Of a stretch of DNA of 64,000 nucleotides, positions 54,336 through 64,000 are shown one piece after another. Source of the stretch: Cystobasidium ongulense. Its lineage: Eukaryota; Basidiomycota; Cystobasidiomycetes; Cystobasidiales; Cystobasidiaceae. Position numbers and translations under genes: made by a program. The DNA lies in NCBI GenBank assembly GCA_022835595.1, contig BQUP01000003.1:440629-504628 (forward strand), in the 5' to 3' direction. How positions within the stretch are numbered: the stretch's first letter is position 1; the number at the start of each line of letters is the position of its first letter. Under the pieces are notes generated by a model that made no database searches, was not told the DNA's origin, and saw only the letters and a list, made by a program, of their open reading frames with translations.

Positions 54336-57146
54336 TCACGAACATTTCAGAAGGTCCAGGTTCCGTTGAGCCGCATCCTTCATGACTTGCTCAGCGGGAC
54401 CAATCACATCTCTCCGCAAGACGCCTTCCAAGCACTTGATAATATCCGAAACTGGCAGCACTTCCGCACTTGCTGGCAGCCTGCTTACGCATTCGAGGAG
54501 GCTGAGCGCGTTGCTTGCTAGTTCAGCTGGCATGTCTTGTGCTGCAATAGCATAGTTGTTGAGCCATCGAACAAGAACGTCGACAGTACGACTTGGGGCG
54601 TTCTTGGGATTCAACGAGACTGTTCGTGAAACAGAACCTTCAGGATGGTTCCCGTTCGTTCGTTTGTCGTTACCTGGGGCGGATAGCGAATTCCCAGAGA
54701 CTTCGCCTTGTTCATCGAGCTGAGCCGGTACAACCGCTTCGGCTGTTATCGCCCTCAATGTGAATCGTGCTGGTAGCCCGATATACCTCATCCGTCAGCC
54801 CGATCAAGTACGGATGAAAAGTAAAATCAATCGCTCACCTCCTGACTCGGTCGTACTAAGCAACGTCAACGCGACGATACCTTCATTCACTAGCATTGGG
54901 TATTTCTCACCGGTCCTTACAATTTCACTAATAGCATCTACCACGCCCTCACTGTTTTCTATAACACTGCGAGCCTTCGCTTTCGCTATTCCCATCTCTA
55001 GTCCTCCCAGAGCTGCCGGTGTGACCGGCGATGTAACGGAGCGCGACGAGTAGAGCGATCTGACGATATTGACTAGTAAGCGCGTAGCTTCACATTGGAG
55101 TCGCACGTCATTCGTCCGCGAAATGAGGGATAGGATTGTTGAAAGAGTAGATGATGGGGAATCACCATCTACGGAAGTTCGGCTCGGCTGTAAAGTGACG
55201 ACCGCAGAAGCCCCAGGCGCAGCGGATGGAAGGATAACTTTGAGAGAGCTCGATATATTGCCTGCGCAAAGGTGTTTCAAGACACCGATAGCTGCATTCT
55301 GTAGAGGGACTACGATGTCATATGAGCTGATGAGAAGTGACAAGCACGGATCTATCACGCCAGCATCGCATAGTATTTGCTTGTTTGCGCCGGGTATTGC
55401 CAAGTTCTTGAGTAAGCCGACTACTCCGTGAAGAACCTGTACAGCCTCTCCCGGCTGTCGGGGTACGACGTCTTGAGGCTGGACGTAAGACCTCAAGATG
55501 TTCGCCAGAATCCGAGCCAGATCGTAATCCTGGGCGAGGATCATGCAGTACTCATCTGTATATACAGCAAGTCAGTATCGATATAAGCCTAGGCAAGTGA
55601 AGCATGGATATGTACCTGATCTGGCCAAGTTGGCTAATACTGTGCTACCGGTAATAATCAGATCAGACCGAGGCGACTGAAGCCATCTGATGCAGGTCGG
55701 AAGGAGCCAATGTACGGTAGAACCCCGCTTGAAAGCTTCTTTCATGACCCTGTCATTAGAGCAGACTCCAATGATAATTCGTGCAACATCGGCTTTGAAA
55801 TGGTTGAATGTCTTCTCCGCTTCCAGTGAATCATCTCCGTCTGCTGTATCCTCTTCCATAACAGGTTTCCACGATGGCAGTACCTCGCCTGATTCGACAA
55901 TTTCAGCCATGCTCTGCAGTATCTTCGAGTCATCGGTAAGGAAGGCTATATCTTCTTGTATACCTTGATTTGTGTATATATGTGATTCCAATAGCTCGCT
56001 TGCACTGCTAAGTATTGACAGATCGGCCGAGACTAAGGTGTATGCTTGGTCACTATCGACAATGCCGTTCTGGGCAGACTTGGGTTCTGACTCTTGAGGT
56101 ATAGGCAGACTGGTAATTGTAAGAGCCAATGGGATAGCCACAGAGGCAACATTCGACCCTTCATAAGCAAAAATGACAGCGTTTTAGTTGATGGACCGTG
56201 TAAAGAACAACGAGACGACCTACCCTCCTGATCCAGAATCTCCTTGATCAAATTGACCGACCATTCCGCTGTCAAAGCTCTGGTAAGGGCGACCGAGTGA
56301 TTACTGTATGTGCTACACGCTCCTATCTGATAGAGTGACAAGTTCTTGCCAAGTATTCGTAACGCTTGCAGGTCGTACAGCAGTGAGGCCATTTGAGCTA
56401 AGAGATGCATGGCAAGGGTAAGAATGTGGTGAAATAGACGATGAATCGGGTACGTTAAGCTTACGTGTTTCTATAGATAGATTGAGGAGTGCTCCAGTGC
56501 ATGCTTTAACAGCCTGAAGCCACTCCACTTCATAGGATGCTTGGCCACCAGCGTGCAAAGTAGAGAGGACGCGTAGGATGTGCTGTGGGACTTCCAATTC
56601 GAGGCATGTTTGTCTGTTTTGAGCTGTTCATGGGAAGATATGAAGTCAGCACTCTGTCCTCGCTGTCCAGAGGATATTCTATCTGTGCGTGCCCTGCGAA
56701 CTCACGATGATCTAAAGTTGCGTTTCCTACAATCCTGCATAGCTGTGTTTGAGCGGCGAGGACGATAGGCGATATAGCTTCGGCTGCACTCGCTTTCAAG
56801 CAACCTGCACACGTCGAGAGGAGGGATCCGCTTCCTAAGTCTGTCCTCGCTTGCTCTGCGGAGTGTTGGATTCACGTTTCGATGTACCGCACGGGTGAGG
56901 GTATCTGAATCAACTGAAAGAGTCTCTGACACACACACAAAGCGCATTTAGCAACCTACCTGATCTCATAGCATTCGCACAAGTCTCTGCTAGCGGTGCT
57001 ATCACTTGCCATTTTATTGACTGTTTGGAAGTGCTGCTTGTGCTTGCAATGCCGGTGCCACCATTGTTGCTGCTGGTGTCTTCTTGCAGCTTCAAGCGGG
57101 CCAGCTGCTCGACGGCATCAAGCACTGCGTTTGGAGAGGCAGTCAT
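54336..57146 (-). CDS. Armadillo-repeat protein, SmgGDS (RAP1GDS1)-like
   Basis: The start at 57146 reads MTASPNAVLDAVEQLARLKLQ. At least six exons encode mostly helical, Leu/Ala-rich repeats: AQTQLCRIVGNATLDH, LRVLSTLHAGGQASYEVEWLQAVKACTGALLNLSIE, HWLLPTCIRWLQSPRSDLIITGSTVLANLAR, and LHGVVGLLKNLAIPGANKQILCDAGVIDPCLSLLISS with AAIGVLKHLCAGN. These are armadillo units, and the GLLKNLAIP-xANK block is particularly like SmgGDS, a chaperone and weak exchange factor for Rho/Rap-type GTPases with polybasic tails. The stop is at 54336. Several exon edges were not fixed. An alternative is a more general ARM/HEAT scaffold. Confidence 0.65.
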
Positions 57147-57424
57147 ACAGCTTGCTTGGCTATAGTCAGCGCGGGAGCATGTGTTCGTCGTGCGTCAAGC
57201 AGGAGCAAGGGCTCCAGGTGCCTCGATGTGTCACAGGCCTGCTTCGCGCCGAATTCATCTGCTTTCCTTGTCAAGAATGAATAGGCTCAAGTATCAACCA
57301 TCTCGTATCAAGCTGTTGAGTTGAAGCTAATTCTGAATCGGGCTATGCCCCTACTCGTCCAAGAGCTAACATAGAGGCAAACCGGCTTGGAAATTGAAAC
57401 GCTGAGACGTCTCTTCTTATATTA

Positions 57425-58479
57425 CTATCTCATAAACCACTCTAAAGCCTGCTTGAAAGCGTCCTCTTTAGCTTTCTTTACATGTTCTTTACTAATATTC
57501 CCTCTAATAGCGAAGCCATGATCATTTCCAGCATAGTAAACCCTCTTATATAAAACCTCTTTATCCTTCACATTAAGCTTCTCCAGTATTTCATCCGCTA
57601 TACTTTGAGCTTCTAATGGGAATTGAGGATCGTTTTCACATGTCAGGAATAGTACAGGTGGAATACTTTTCCCATTACTATTCTTATCTCGTTTAGCTTG
57701 ACGATCTACGAGTCGTTCGAAATCATCTGGCACACGAAGCTGGGAAGGATGAGCGAAGGCAGCTTTGACGATTGATTCAGACCCCTCTAAGATGAGATCC
57801 ATGACAGATCTAGCGCCAAAGCAATATCCTATCGGATATATCTTCTTAATGCCTTTCTCCTGCTCCAAGTAGCATATTAGCGCATCCAATGCAGGGCGCG
57901 TCTGAGCAGGAGTATGTCGAGTACGCCATTCCTGCATTGAGAACGTCTTGGCCCGCTCAGGATTGGTTTTGATATCTTGTGGGACTGCATCCCCGTTTAG
58001 ATAGTCGGCTATGTATATCGAATGCGAAGTACCCGTCAGACATCAGGCATCAAAGATAGTTCCTTATTCCACCAACAGTCCCCGGCAAGGAAGAACATAC
58101 GAATATAACACTGCAATCCGTTTTCAGCAAAGGCGTCCGCTACCAGCAGATTGTTGTTTAACGGTAAGCCGAATATGTCTATTTTAGATCATACCCATGG
58201 GCCATGGGCAGCAAGGCCAAACCAACATGCAATTAGGAGAAGCAGATTAGCTTTTGTAGGGGAAATAGGGTAAAAGCCTCTCAACGTACCTGTACATATA
58301 ATCACGGCTTCATCGTGTCGCTCAGTCGTTTCGGGAACAGCAACATATGCTTTATGCTTTGCACCGTTTTCGTTCCCGGATATTTCGACAAACTCGCCCT
58401 TGGGCGTCCCGACATGCTTCACCACGGTCAGACAGTGGTCACAGAAATCTTGGTGCTCTCCTGCCTTTCTCACAGACAT
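57425..58479 (-). CDS. Dienelactone hydrolase family protein
   Basis: An alpha/beta hydrolase of the DLH class. ATG 58479 starts MSVRKAGEHQDFCDHCLTVVKHVGTPKGEF. This joins to KAYVAVPETTERHDEAVIICT-DIFGLPLNNNLLVADAFAENG, the family-typical TDIFGL strand. The catalytic triad is Cys in IGYCFGARSVM, Asp in CENDPQFP and His in AGNDHGFAIRG. The other residues around the nucleophile (G-x-C-x-G) are intact. Three exons of about 280 residues in total. Fungal members are mostly of unknown substrate, and assigning carboxymethylenebutenolide as substrate would be unsupported. The N-terminal C-x2-C-x-like cysteines (FCDHC) are common in fungal members. The minus-strand stop lies about 280 bp after the SmgGDS-like start. 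Confidence 0.88.
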
Positions 58480-58827
58480 GGTAATGGCGCTGAGGAGAAA
58501 AGTCTCGAACCGGCAATGCATCCTAGCAAGCTGTCAAGGCGCCACCGAATGATCGCTTCTCGAACCGAGACGAGTATTCAATCAATTCAATGATGCAAGT
58601 TGCCAGGCAAACAAGCTTTGCAGGTCAAGTATAATAGCTACATTGCATTTCCATTGTATTCGGGTTTTCTGCTTTGGCCTATCTCACAAAGAAAAGCTGA
58701 GAAACTAGGACTCTCCCTATTCCATCAAATGATATCCAGGCGGGAAGTAACGAGATCGTGCAACGGACGTATGCGTTGAGTGAGGGGTACGAACATAAAG
58801 GCTCAGGACGTTCAGGTGACCATTCCT
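58480..58827. other. Intergenic: DLH promoter
   Basis: This ~350-bp region lies upstream of the hydrolase start and downstream of the NDUFA4-like stop (58828, minus). There is nothing further I can support. Confidence 0.4.
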
Positions 58828-59616
58828 TCACTTGTTCGACTGTGATTCGACATTGTACTTTCGTAGTCTCTGGTTTCCAGCCATGGGGACCTATGGACAC
58901 AAGTGTGAGCTGTGCCGGGGAGCCCCACAACCTTCATCCACTGTACTTACTGTCTCGTGCGATGTTGCAGGCAAGTGCTGCTCAATCTTGCCTCCCTTGC
59001 CCATGTACTGTCGTGAGAGTATGCGATGGTCAGTGAATCTCCCCCTTCCAGATCAATTCTATTTCCAGAAACTCACTCTGTACTTGTAGAGAGCGCTTCC
59101 CTCCTTGTCGTCTGTTTGCCATGGCTGCGAGAGGGGACTGCACGCGCAATGGAAATGTACGTCAGCATCGAGTGTGAGGGTCGTTTACGATTGATTGGTC
59201 GAGGCTCGCACGATCGGGCCATCGCGAGTGACCAACCTGGCCATGCAAAGGCTAGCAACGACTTACGCGAACTTCTTTGCAGGGTCACCGCTGCCTGTGG
59301 CCTTGGACGAGAAGAAGTATGCCGCTGTGCAGACTGTGGGTGGTGGAGGGCCATCGAGGTCAGCCTACTGTGCAGGAGCAATTCACGCGATTCGAACTCA
59401 CCTGCTCCACCGAGGATCAGAGCCAGAGGGAGAAGAGCGGGGTCCCTGGAAGCGCGGAGGACATGTCGTTAGCTATCGCATGGCAGTCTTGTCTACACAA
59501 TGCGTGTGGATCACCCACTTCTTTGCTGCATTGGAAAATGCCTTTCCACCAGCCTGGGCGGCCTTTGGTGGGGCTGATGTGTGTCCAGCGGGGCCGTTTG
59601 CGTGTACTTGGGACAT
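58828..59616 (-). CDS. Small mitochondrial membrane protein, NDUFA4/B12D-like
   Basis: Six small exons can be chained on the minus strand from ATG 59616. Exon 1 gives a Gly/Ala/Pro-rich leader ending KAFSNAAKKW. Exon 2 gives DPALLPLALILGGA, continued in exon 3 by VCTAAYFFSSKATG, together one membrane helix. Exon 4 gives PLSQPWQTDDKEGSALYKYR, exon 5 YMGKGGKIEQHLPATSHET, and the last exon ends at 58828. One helix after a P-x-L-x-P-L motif, followed by a short tail with PW and KYRY, resembles the NDUFA4 (MLRQ)/B12D family of respiratory-chain-associated proteins. Junctions 2-6 are in phase. The first junction is off by one base with canonical GT-AG ends (see findings). Longer open frames on the plus strand over this locus are shadows. 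Confidence 0.5.
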
Positions 59617-59913
59617 GGCTGGTAGGTTGGTGTTGTCGGTTGGAAGGTGGTTGACTAGAGTATGTTGGACTGTTGTCGTTTGGTGGGAAGAGAAGGAAAG
59701 AGGAAAGCGATTCGGGGATCTGGACATGGTCTCCGTCCATCATCTGATTGATCGCATCGAGCTAGCCCGCTTGGTCTAGACACGATCGCATCAGCGTCAT
59801 AGGTGGATGAGTCAGCCGGCTTTGTAGCTTAGTCAGCTCCGCACCACTTGTGCAATATGCTGGTAGCTATAGCCTGCTACAGCCTAACATTGCTGCATAT
59901 ATTCGTATCGCCC

Positions 59914-61275
59914 CTACATATCCAAGTCACCGTCGCTGTCATCCTGCACCACAGTCCGTCGGATACCTTGAGACCGCCCCTTCCGCCCTTCCGTCTCGCT
60001 ATCCTCGTCATCGCTGCCTCTCCGCGCCTGTTGCGTCGGCGCTACCTTTAATGACGGATCAATTGCATCGCAGAGTATAAGGAGAGCTTCTACGTCTGGT
60101 AGTATACGCAGCATTAGCCCAAGACACGGTTATTTGACCGAGGAAGGAGAAGCAAAGGATCGAACCATCAGCACCGATACTGGGAAGCCTGGAGAGGAAT
60201 TGTAAACGCACCTAACACGCTCGTTTTCGACCCTTTCAGCCCAACATCTGCACCCAACCCAATAACCTGCTTCACTAGATGTCCCTTCCGATATATCAGA
60301 AGCGTAGGAATATTCTTGTCGGGGTAATTCGCAATGCACATATCGCCTCGGATACTGACAAATTTAGTAGATGGATACGCTTTGGCTAATGTTTGTAGAT
60401 GCCGTGACATGATTTCCGATTCGGTGACGCTGTTTGAATTATAGGGGGTTGTGATTGACATGTGACCGATGTTCGGAGGAGGTAGCGGGATGTCATTTGA
60501 CGCAAGAAAAGCGGGCGGATGAGAGTCAGCGCCATATTCAGCTGGTTGTACCATTATCATTGTAAGTATTACCCACCCATCCTTCCACAAAAAGCACACT
60601 ACACCCGTTCCTTTCCCTTTCAACTCAGGATTATCAGGATCCACATCCTCCTCACTAGCTTCGTTAATGTCTCTTGTATAGCTCTCCCTTCCAATAGGTA
60701 AAACACTACCATACCTTCTAGTTTTATCCAACTTCTTAACTTGTTCCATACGTTCAGAACGGTATTTTTCAAGTATACTTTGTGGTATATCATCGTCTTC
60801 CAAGTCTAATAAATCATCATCATCTTCTAAATTTGCACTCTCTAATTTACTTTGTAATGCTTGAGCGTGTGAAATTGCATCGGGCGATGGTGAACGTCGC
60901 TCTTCTGCTTTGGGTGGGATGATACCTCGTGCGCGTAGAGCATCATTGCTTCAAGGTCAGGTAAGCGCGGTCGCGAATGGAAAAGGGACATCCAGCGTAA
61001 GGCAGCATGAGATTCCAGCAGCCATGAAGTAGTGAATGCAGTCGTAGTCAGCAGCAGTAGCACGAAGTCAAGTCGTCCACAACAAATCAACGAAAGAAAA
61101 GGTCTCGATCAGCCTCCACTCTCGAATAATACAACAGTATTCAAGCTTACAACTCGGTATCTTCGCTGTGTCGAATAGCACCCTGGGTAGGCCTGTACGA
61201 GTCGTTGGAGGGCAGTATTCCACTGCCACTGCCCCCCTGCTCCAGCTGTCCTTGTCCTGCGAAGAGCGCGTCCAT
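59914..61275 (-). CDS. PLP2: Phosducin-like protein (PLP2/PDCL3 type)
   Basis: This is a thioredoxin-fold cochaperone of the CCT chaperonin that helps fold tubulin and actin. ATG 61275 starts MDALFAGQGQLEQGGSGSG. After splicing it continues GIIPPKAEERRSPSPDAI, then DDDIPQSILEKYRSERMEQVKKL and RRYGSVLPIGRESYTRDINEAS, the PDCL3-type N-terminal region. The thioredoxin domain has VVCFLWKDG, LQTLAKAYPSTKFVSIRGDMCIANYPDKNIPTLLIYRKGHLVKQVIGLG. A final exon joins as SVL-DVEALLILCDAIDP and ends with the acidic tail DDSDGDLDM. NYPDKN(I/L)PT is the family hallmark. Three or four introns. The N-terminal exon boundaries near 60,950-61,150 were not fixed precisely. Confidence 0.9.
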
Positions 61276-61475
61276 ATTCGAATTCGATTGCGTGCGAAGG
61301 AAGTCAACGTGCAAACTGCCGTCAAGTCTGCACTTCTTGACTTTCATTCAACATCATACAGCAAGTCGTGAATAATGAAGTCTTGAACATGGAGATGCCC
61401 TCAATACCGTACAACTTCATTGCTCACATCCACAGATAATTTCAGTCGAGAAGTACTGCAGAAAAGCAAGAAATC

Positions 61476-62330
61476 ATGAAAAGGTCAACTGCAATGACAG
61501 CATGGGCGATACTCCTCTCTGCCCTTCTGCTGGTACATAACCATAGCAGCATAGGTGTCGATGCCCTAGCCATACACTACAGCGAGGCAGGCGTACTACC
61601 AGCTGAGAACCTCCAGCGACTAGCTGCAGCATCGCAGCCCGATGATATAGCGCTCGAAGAGCACAATACTTCCAATGCGTCATACAAGCGCAAGAGACAG
61701 ATGGGAACTCGCATACTCGGGTTGGTCGATAGCATAGTGGTGAATGAAATTGGTAAGCTATCACCCTCAAACATGTTTCCCTCGTTGATTGAAAGGTTGA
61801 TGTACTGATACGCAACGTTAATTTCGCCACCGAATTGGGCCATGGATGCGTTTCTTGCAGCACCGGGTACTTCTTCTTCTACTACATCCTTACCGTGGTG
61901 CTCAGATCTAGAATCTACTTCACCAAGTACAACTTTACCCTCCACTTCAACCACCACTTCTTCGACTACCACTTCAAGCAGTATCCCTACTTCTATACTT
62001 AGCACAAGCTCCTCAGCAGGTGAAGCCATCTGCATAGCTATCCCAACTTCATCCTCGCCCTCTTCATCATCAATATCGACGATACCATCCCCTAATTCAG
62101 TACATACAATCATAGTCACTCCATCACGAGCGACTCAATTAGCTGGACGACCAAGATCAACTCGTACAGTCACCGCAGTTCAAACTTTACAAAGACAGGT
62201 CGAGCCTACTCCTTCGACTACTGTGGTCCAAGTCACTTCTACTGTCTTTGTTCTCAGCACGACTACTTTTCTAAATACTGTCTATACAACTATCACTCCA
62301 AGGCCAACTGCGGCTTGGGTTACATCGTAG
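61476..62330 (+). CDS. Secreted Ser/Thr-rich protein
   Basis: Two exons. The first (61476 to about 61752) encodes a signal peptide (MTAWAILLSALLLVHN core), then SYKRKRQMGTRILGLVDSIVVNEI with a dibasic Kex2-like site. An intron of about 100 nt (GTAAGC to TTGCAG) joins in phase to APGTSSSTTSLPW. A Ser/Thr-rich region of about 80 residues follows, then VTSTVFVLSTTTFLNTVYTTITP and the stop at 62330. Such dense Ser/Thr tracts are usually O-mannosylated and stiff, as in fungal cell-wall or surface proteins. There is no hydrophobic C-terminus, so a GPI anchor is unlikely. I do not recognise a family. It is divergent from the phosducin-like gene. Confidence 0.7.
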
Positions 62331-62675
62331 TGCGAAACAGCCAGGCCTTCGATTTGTCTGCATCAAGACCGTAGTGTCAGTTCATTAGTAATGTACAGAG
62401 TTCGTCCTTCCAGCTCTAGAAGTTTCCATGTAGCAATATGATGTCAGCAGCGATCCAATCTGGGGCGTATAATTAGTTGAGTACAGTCTAACAATAATGG
62501 GCAATACATATCAGCTAGCAATGCAATAAGCTATTCCCTTGATGTCTATGCCAAAGGAGGTAGATCCTGTATTGATTTGCCATGCTTCTTAATGTTCGAT
62601 GTCCTGTACGGTAATCTGACTATAGCTACATTCGAGATACTGCAGTACTAGGCCATATGAAGCTTTTGTCTATTC
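62331..62675. other. Intergenic between convergent genes
   Basis: A ~345-bp AT-rich gap holds the 3' ends of the secreted protein gene and the helicase gene. No further feature is visible. Confidence 0.4.
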
Positions 62676-64000
62676 TTATATTCTTTTAGAGGCTGTATTG
62701 GCTATTTGCTCTAAGAGTGCTACTGCAACACGAGCTTGAGCTGTCTCGAGCTTACTACCACCAGGCGGTAATTTCTTGTTCAAGAACGTGAGCATAAGCG
62801 CTTTAGTGACATCCATCTCTGGTTCGGGAGCAGGAGTGTTCGCATCTTCCTGCGTGCTGCCCATCGATTTCTTGTCCTTCGAAGGTTCTTTCGCTTCTGG
62901 TCCTTCAAGCTTGCGCTGTATCGATCTTGGTAGACGTTTTATAAAGGCTTGCATTTCACTCGTGTTGACATTGCTAGCAGTTTTCTTGACGCTTTCTGAT
63001 CCTTTGATTATTCTTAACGCCGTACTTTCCTTCATTTCGAATATTGCAGCAATCTGCTTTTGAGTGATTCTATTCTGACTGATTGCCTTTCCGAATGGTG
63101 TTACCTTCATAGTAGTGGATTCTTCATTGACAAATCTAATCAACAAATTACTCCTCAAATCTTCCAAGGTATCATCGACTAGAGCTGACAATCTTGTATT
63201 CTTCGATTCGGTCTTGCCATTCGACAGCACTGGTTCTCTACCATAGTAAAATGGATTGACCTGTATCCGCTCGCCCATGAAAGTAGTTGCTATCGCATCT
63301 AAACATTTTTGCTTGGAGTCGATTGCGCCATTGACTACGCGAGAAAGGATAGCATGGAACAATGTCTCGGAGCCAAGTAGCTCCGATTCAAGCGGTAGCC
63401 CTTCATTCATGAGTTTGGAAATGAGAGAAGCTTTATCTGGTTGCGTGAGAATTATGCATTGGCCTGTGGGCGATGTAGCTGTATCTTGCTCCTGATGTTC
63501 CGCAGGAATCGCCTGCATCCGTAATAGATCGTCCATTGGATAGTCAACGATGTGCCTCTCGTCTGTTTGTCGGTCGTATGTAGCATACTGCGTCGACATG
63601 ACAATGACAAGGCTAGCTGTCATTTCTAGAGAGTGACACGAGTCTCTCGGTGCAATCAATGCTCTGATAGCATGAGTATTGAACAGATACCTGACCAAGA
63701 CTTGATCGGCAGGACTCATTGACTCGTTGTAAATAGCGAAACCATGTTCAATTCCTTCTGCTATCTTTGGATCTGAGATACGCATCGCATACTGCGCTAG
63801 AAGTTCTTCGTCCATTTCTACGAGCTTGTTCATATCCGTCGCGCTAGCAGTGAGTAAATCCGCCAAGGCCGTGTAGCATTGGCTTCTATGTGGGACGAAA
63901 CATATCGTTGAGCCCAAGTTAGAGCGCATGGCTTCGTATGTAGGTCTGATCATCGCTTTAAGCAATCCAGGCGATGAGGGAAGATTGAAGGTTGTAAAAG
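62676..64000 (-). CDS. Brr2-type Ski2-like RNA helicase, C-terminal part (runs off window)
   Basis: The frame is open from base 64000 to the stop at 62676, so only the C-terminal ~440 residues are here. Visible blocks are MIRPTYEAM, TICFVPHRSQCYTALADLL (helicase motif IV region), SLVIVMSTQYATYD (motif V region) and HIVDYPMDDLLRMQAIPAEH. The last stands where active members have L-Q-M-x-G-R-A-G-R-P (motif VI). Then come LMNEGLPLESELL, DSKQKCLDAIATTFMGERIQVNPFYYG and the winged-helix LSALVDDTLEDLRSNLLI. The pattern, with loss of the motif VI arginines, fits the second, inactive cassette of the spliceosomal helicase Brr2. Slh1/ASCC3 is an alternative. The usual long Sec63 unit at the C-terminus is shortened or strongly diverged here. 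Confidence 0.7.
   Translation of the reverse strand, partial: FTTFNLPSSPGLLKAMIRPTYEAMRSNLGSTICFVPHRSQCYTALADLLTASATDMNKLVEMDEELLAQYAMRISDPKIAEGIEHGFAIYNESMSPADQVLVRYLFNTHAIRALIAPRDSCHSLEMTASLVIVMSTQYATYDRQTDERHIVDYPMDDLLRMQAIPAEHQEQDTATSPTGQCIILTQPDKASLISKLMNEGLPLESELLGSETLFHAILSRVVNGAIDSKQKCLDAIATTFMGERIQVNPFYYGREPVLSNGKTESKNTRLSALVDDTLEDLRSNLLIRFVNEESTTMKVTPFGKAISQNRITQKQIAAIFEMKESTALRIIKGSESVKKTASNVNTSEMQAFIKRLPRSIQRKLEGPEAKEPSKDKKSMGSTQEDANTPAPEPEMDVTKALMLTFLNKKLPPGGSKLETAQARVAVALLEQIANTASKRI

Noticed and set aside
59195-59779. Plus-strand 194-codon frame
   Set aside because: It lies opposite the spliced NDUFA4-like gene. It has no motif and owes its length to the complementary coding strand.

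Overview
The window is nuclear DNA of a fungus, most likely a basidiomycete. Genes are dense and on both strands, most are cut by several short introns (about 45-110 nt, with GT-AG ends and CTAAC/CTGAC-like branch sites), and base composition is near even. Several products have an animal-like or basidiomycete-like distribution (TIP/linkin, PRCC, SmgGDS-like, CZIB, ACSF3-like, COP9 subunit 6). I cannot place it to genus from sequence alone. No rRNA, tRNA, CRISPR array, or recognisable transposase or retroelement was seen.

Layout. 1-5.2 kb: an INO80-complex subunit F-like gene and a carnitine acetyltransferase. 5.2-12.3 kb: an accessory-looking stretch bounded by two inverted copies of a ~400-bp sequence. 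It holds an orphan Gln-rich gene and a tandem duplication of a small six-cysteine secreted-protein gene whose second copy is frameshifted. 12.3-18.9 kb: a secreted GDSL esterase, PRCC, an L-type lectin and mitochondrial AIM41. 19.3-31 kb: membrane and secretory-pathway genes (TMEM184/DUF300, HRD1 ubiquitin ligase, TIP/linkin, PHO89-type phosphate symporter). 32-37 kb: COP9 signalosome subunit 6 and TTC27/EMW1. 38.5-45.3 kb: GMP synthase, an ACSF3-like acyl-CoA synthetase and an aldo-keto reductase. 46-54.2 kb: Rab escort protein, a decayed and an intact copy of CZIB/UPF0587, a PPR-like mitochondrial protein, pyrroline-5-carboxylate reductase and a small membrane protein. 54.3-64 kb: an armadillo SmgGDS-like protein, a dienelactone hydrolase, a NDUFA4/B12D-like mitochondrial protein, a phosducin-like protein, a Ser/Thr-rich secreted protein and the 3' end of a Brr2-type helicase that runs off the window.

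Most genes are ordinary housekeeping genes with no operon-like logic; many neighbours are divergent pairs sharing 200-650-bp promoters or tightly convergent pairs. The parts that stand out are the 5.4-12.2 kb inverted-repeat-bounded segment with the duplicated secreted-protein gene, the decayed tandem copy of the CZIB gene at 47.9-48.4 kb, the degenerate helicase cassette at the right edge, and a splice-frame mismatch in the NDUFA4-like gene. I found no convincing evidence of a wholly new multi-gene system. Gene models were built by eye from open frames, splice consensus and family resemblance, so internal exon edges are approximate unless stated.
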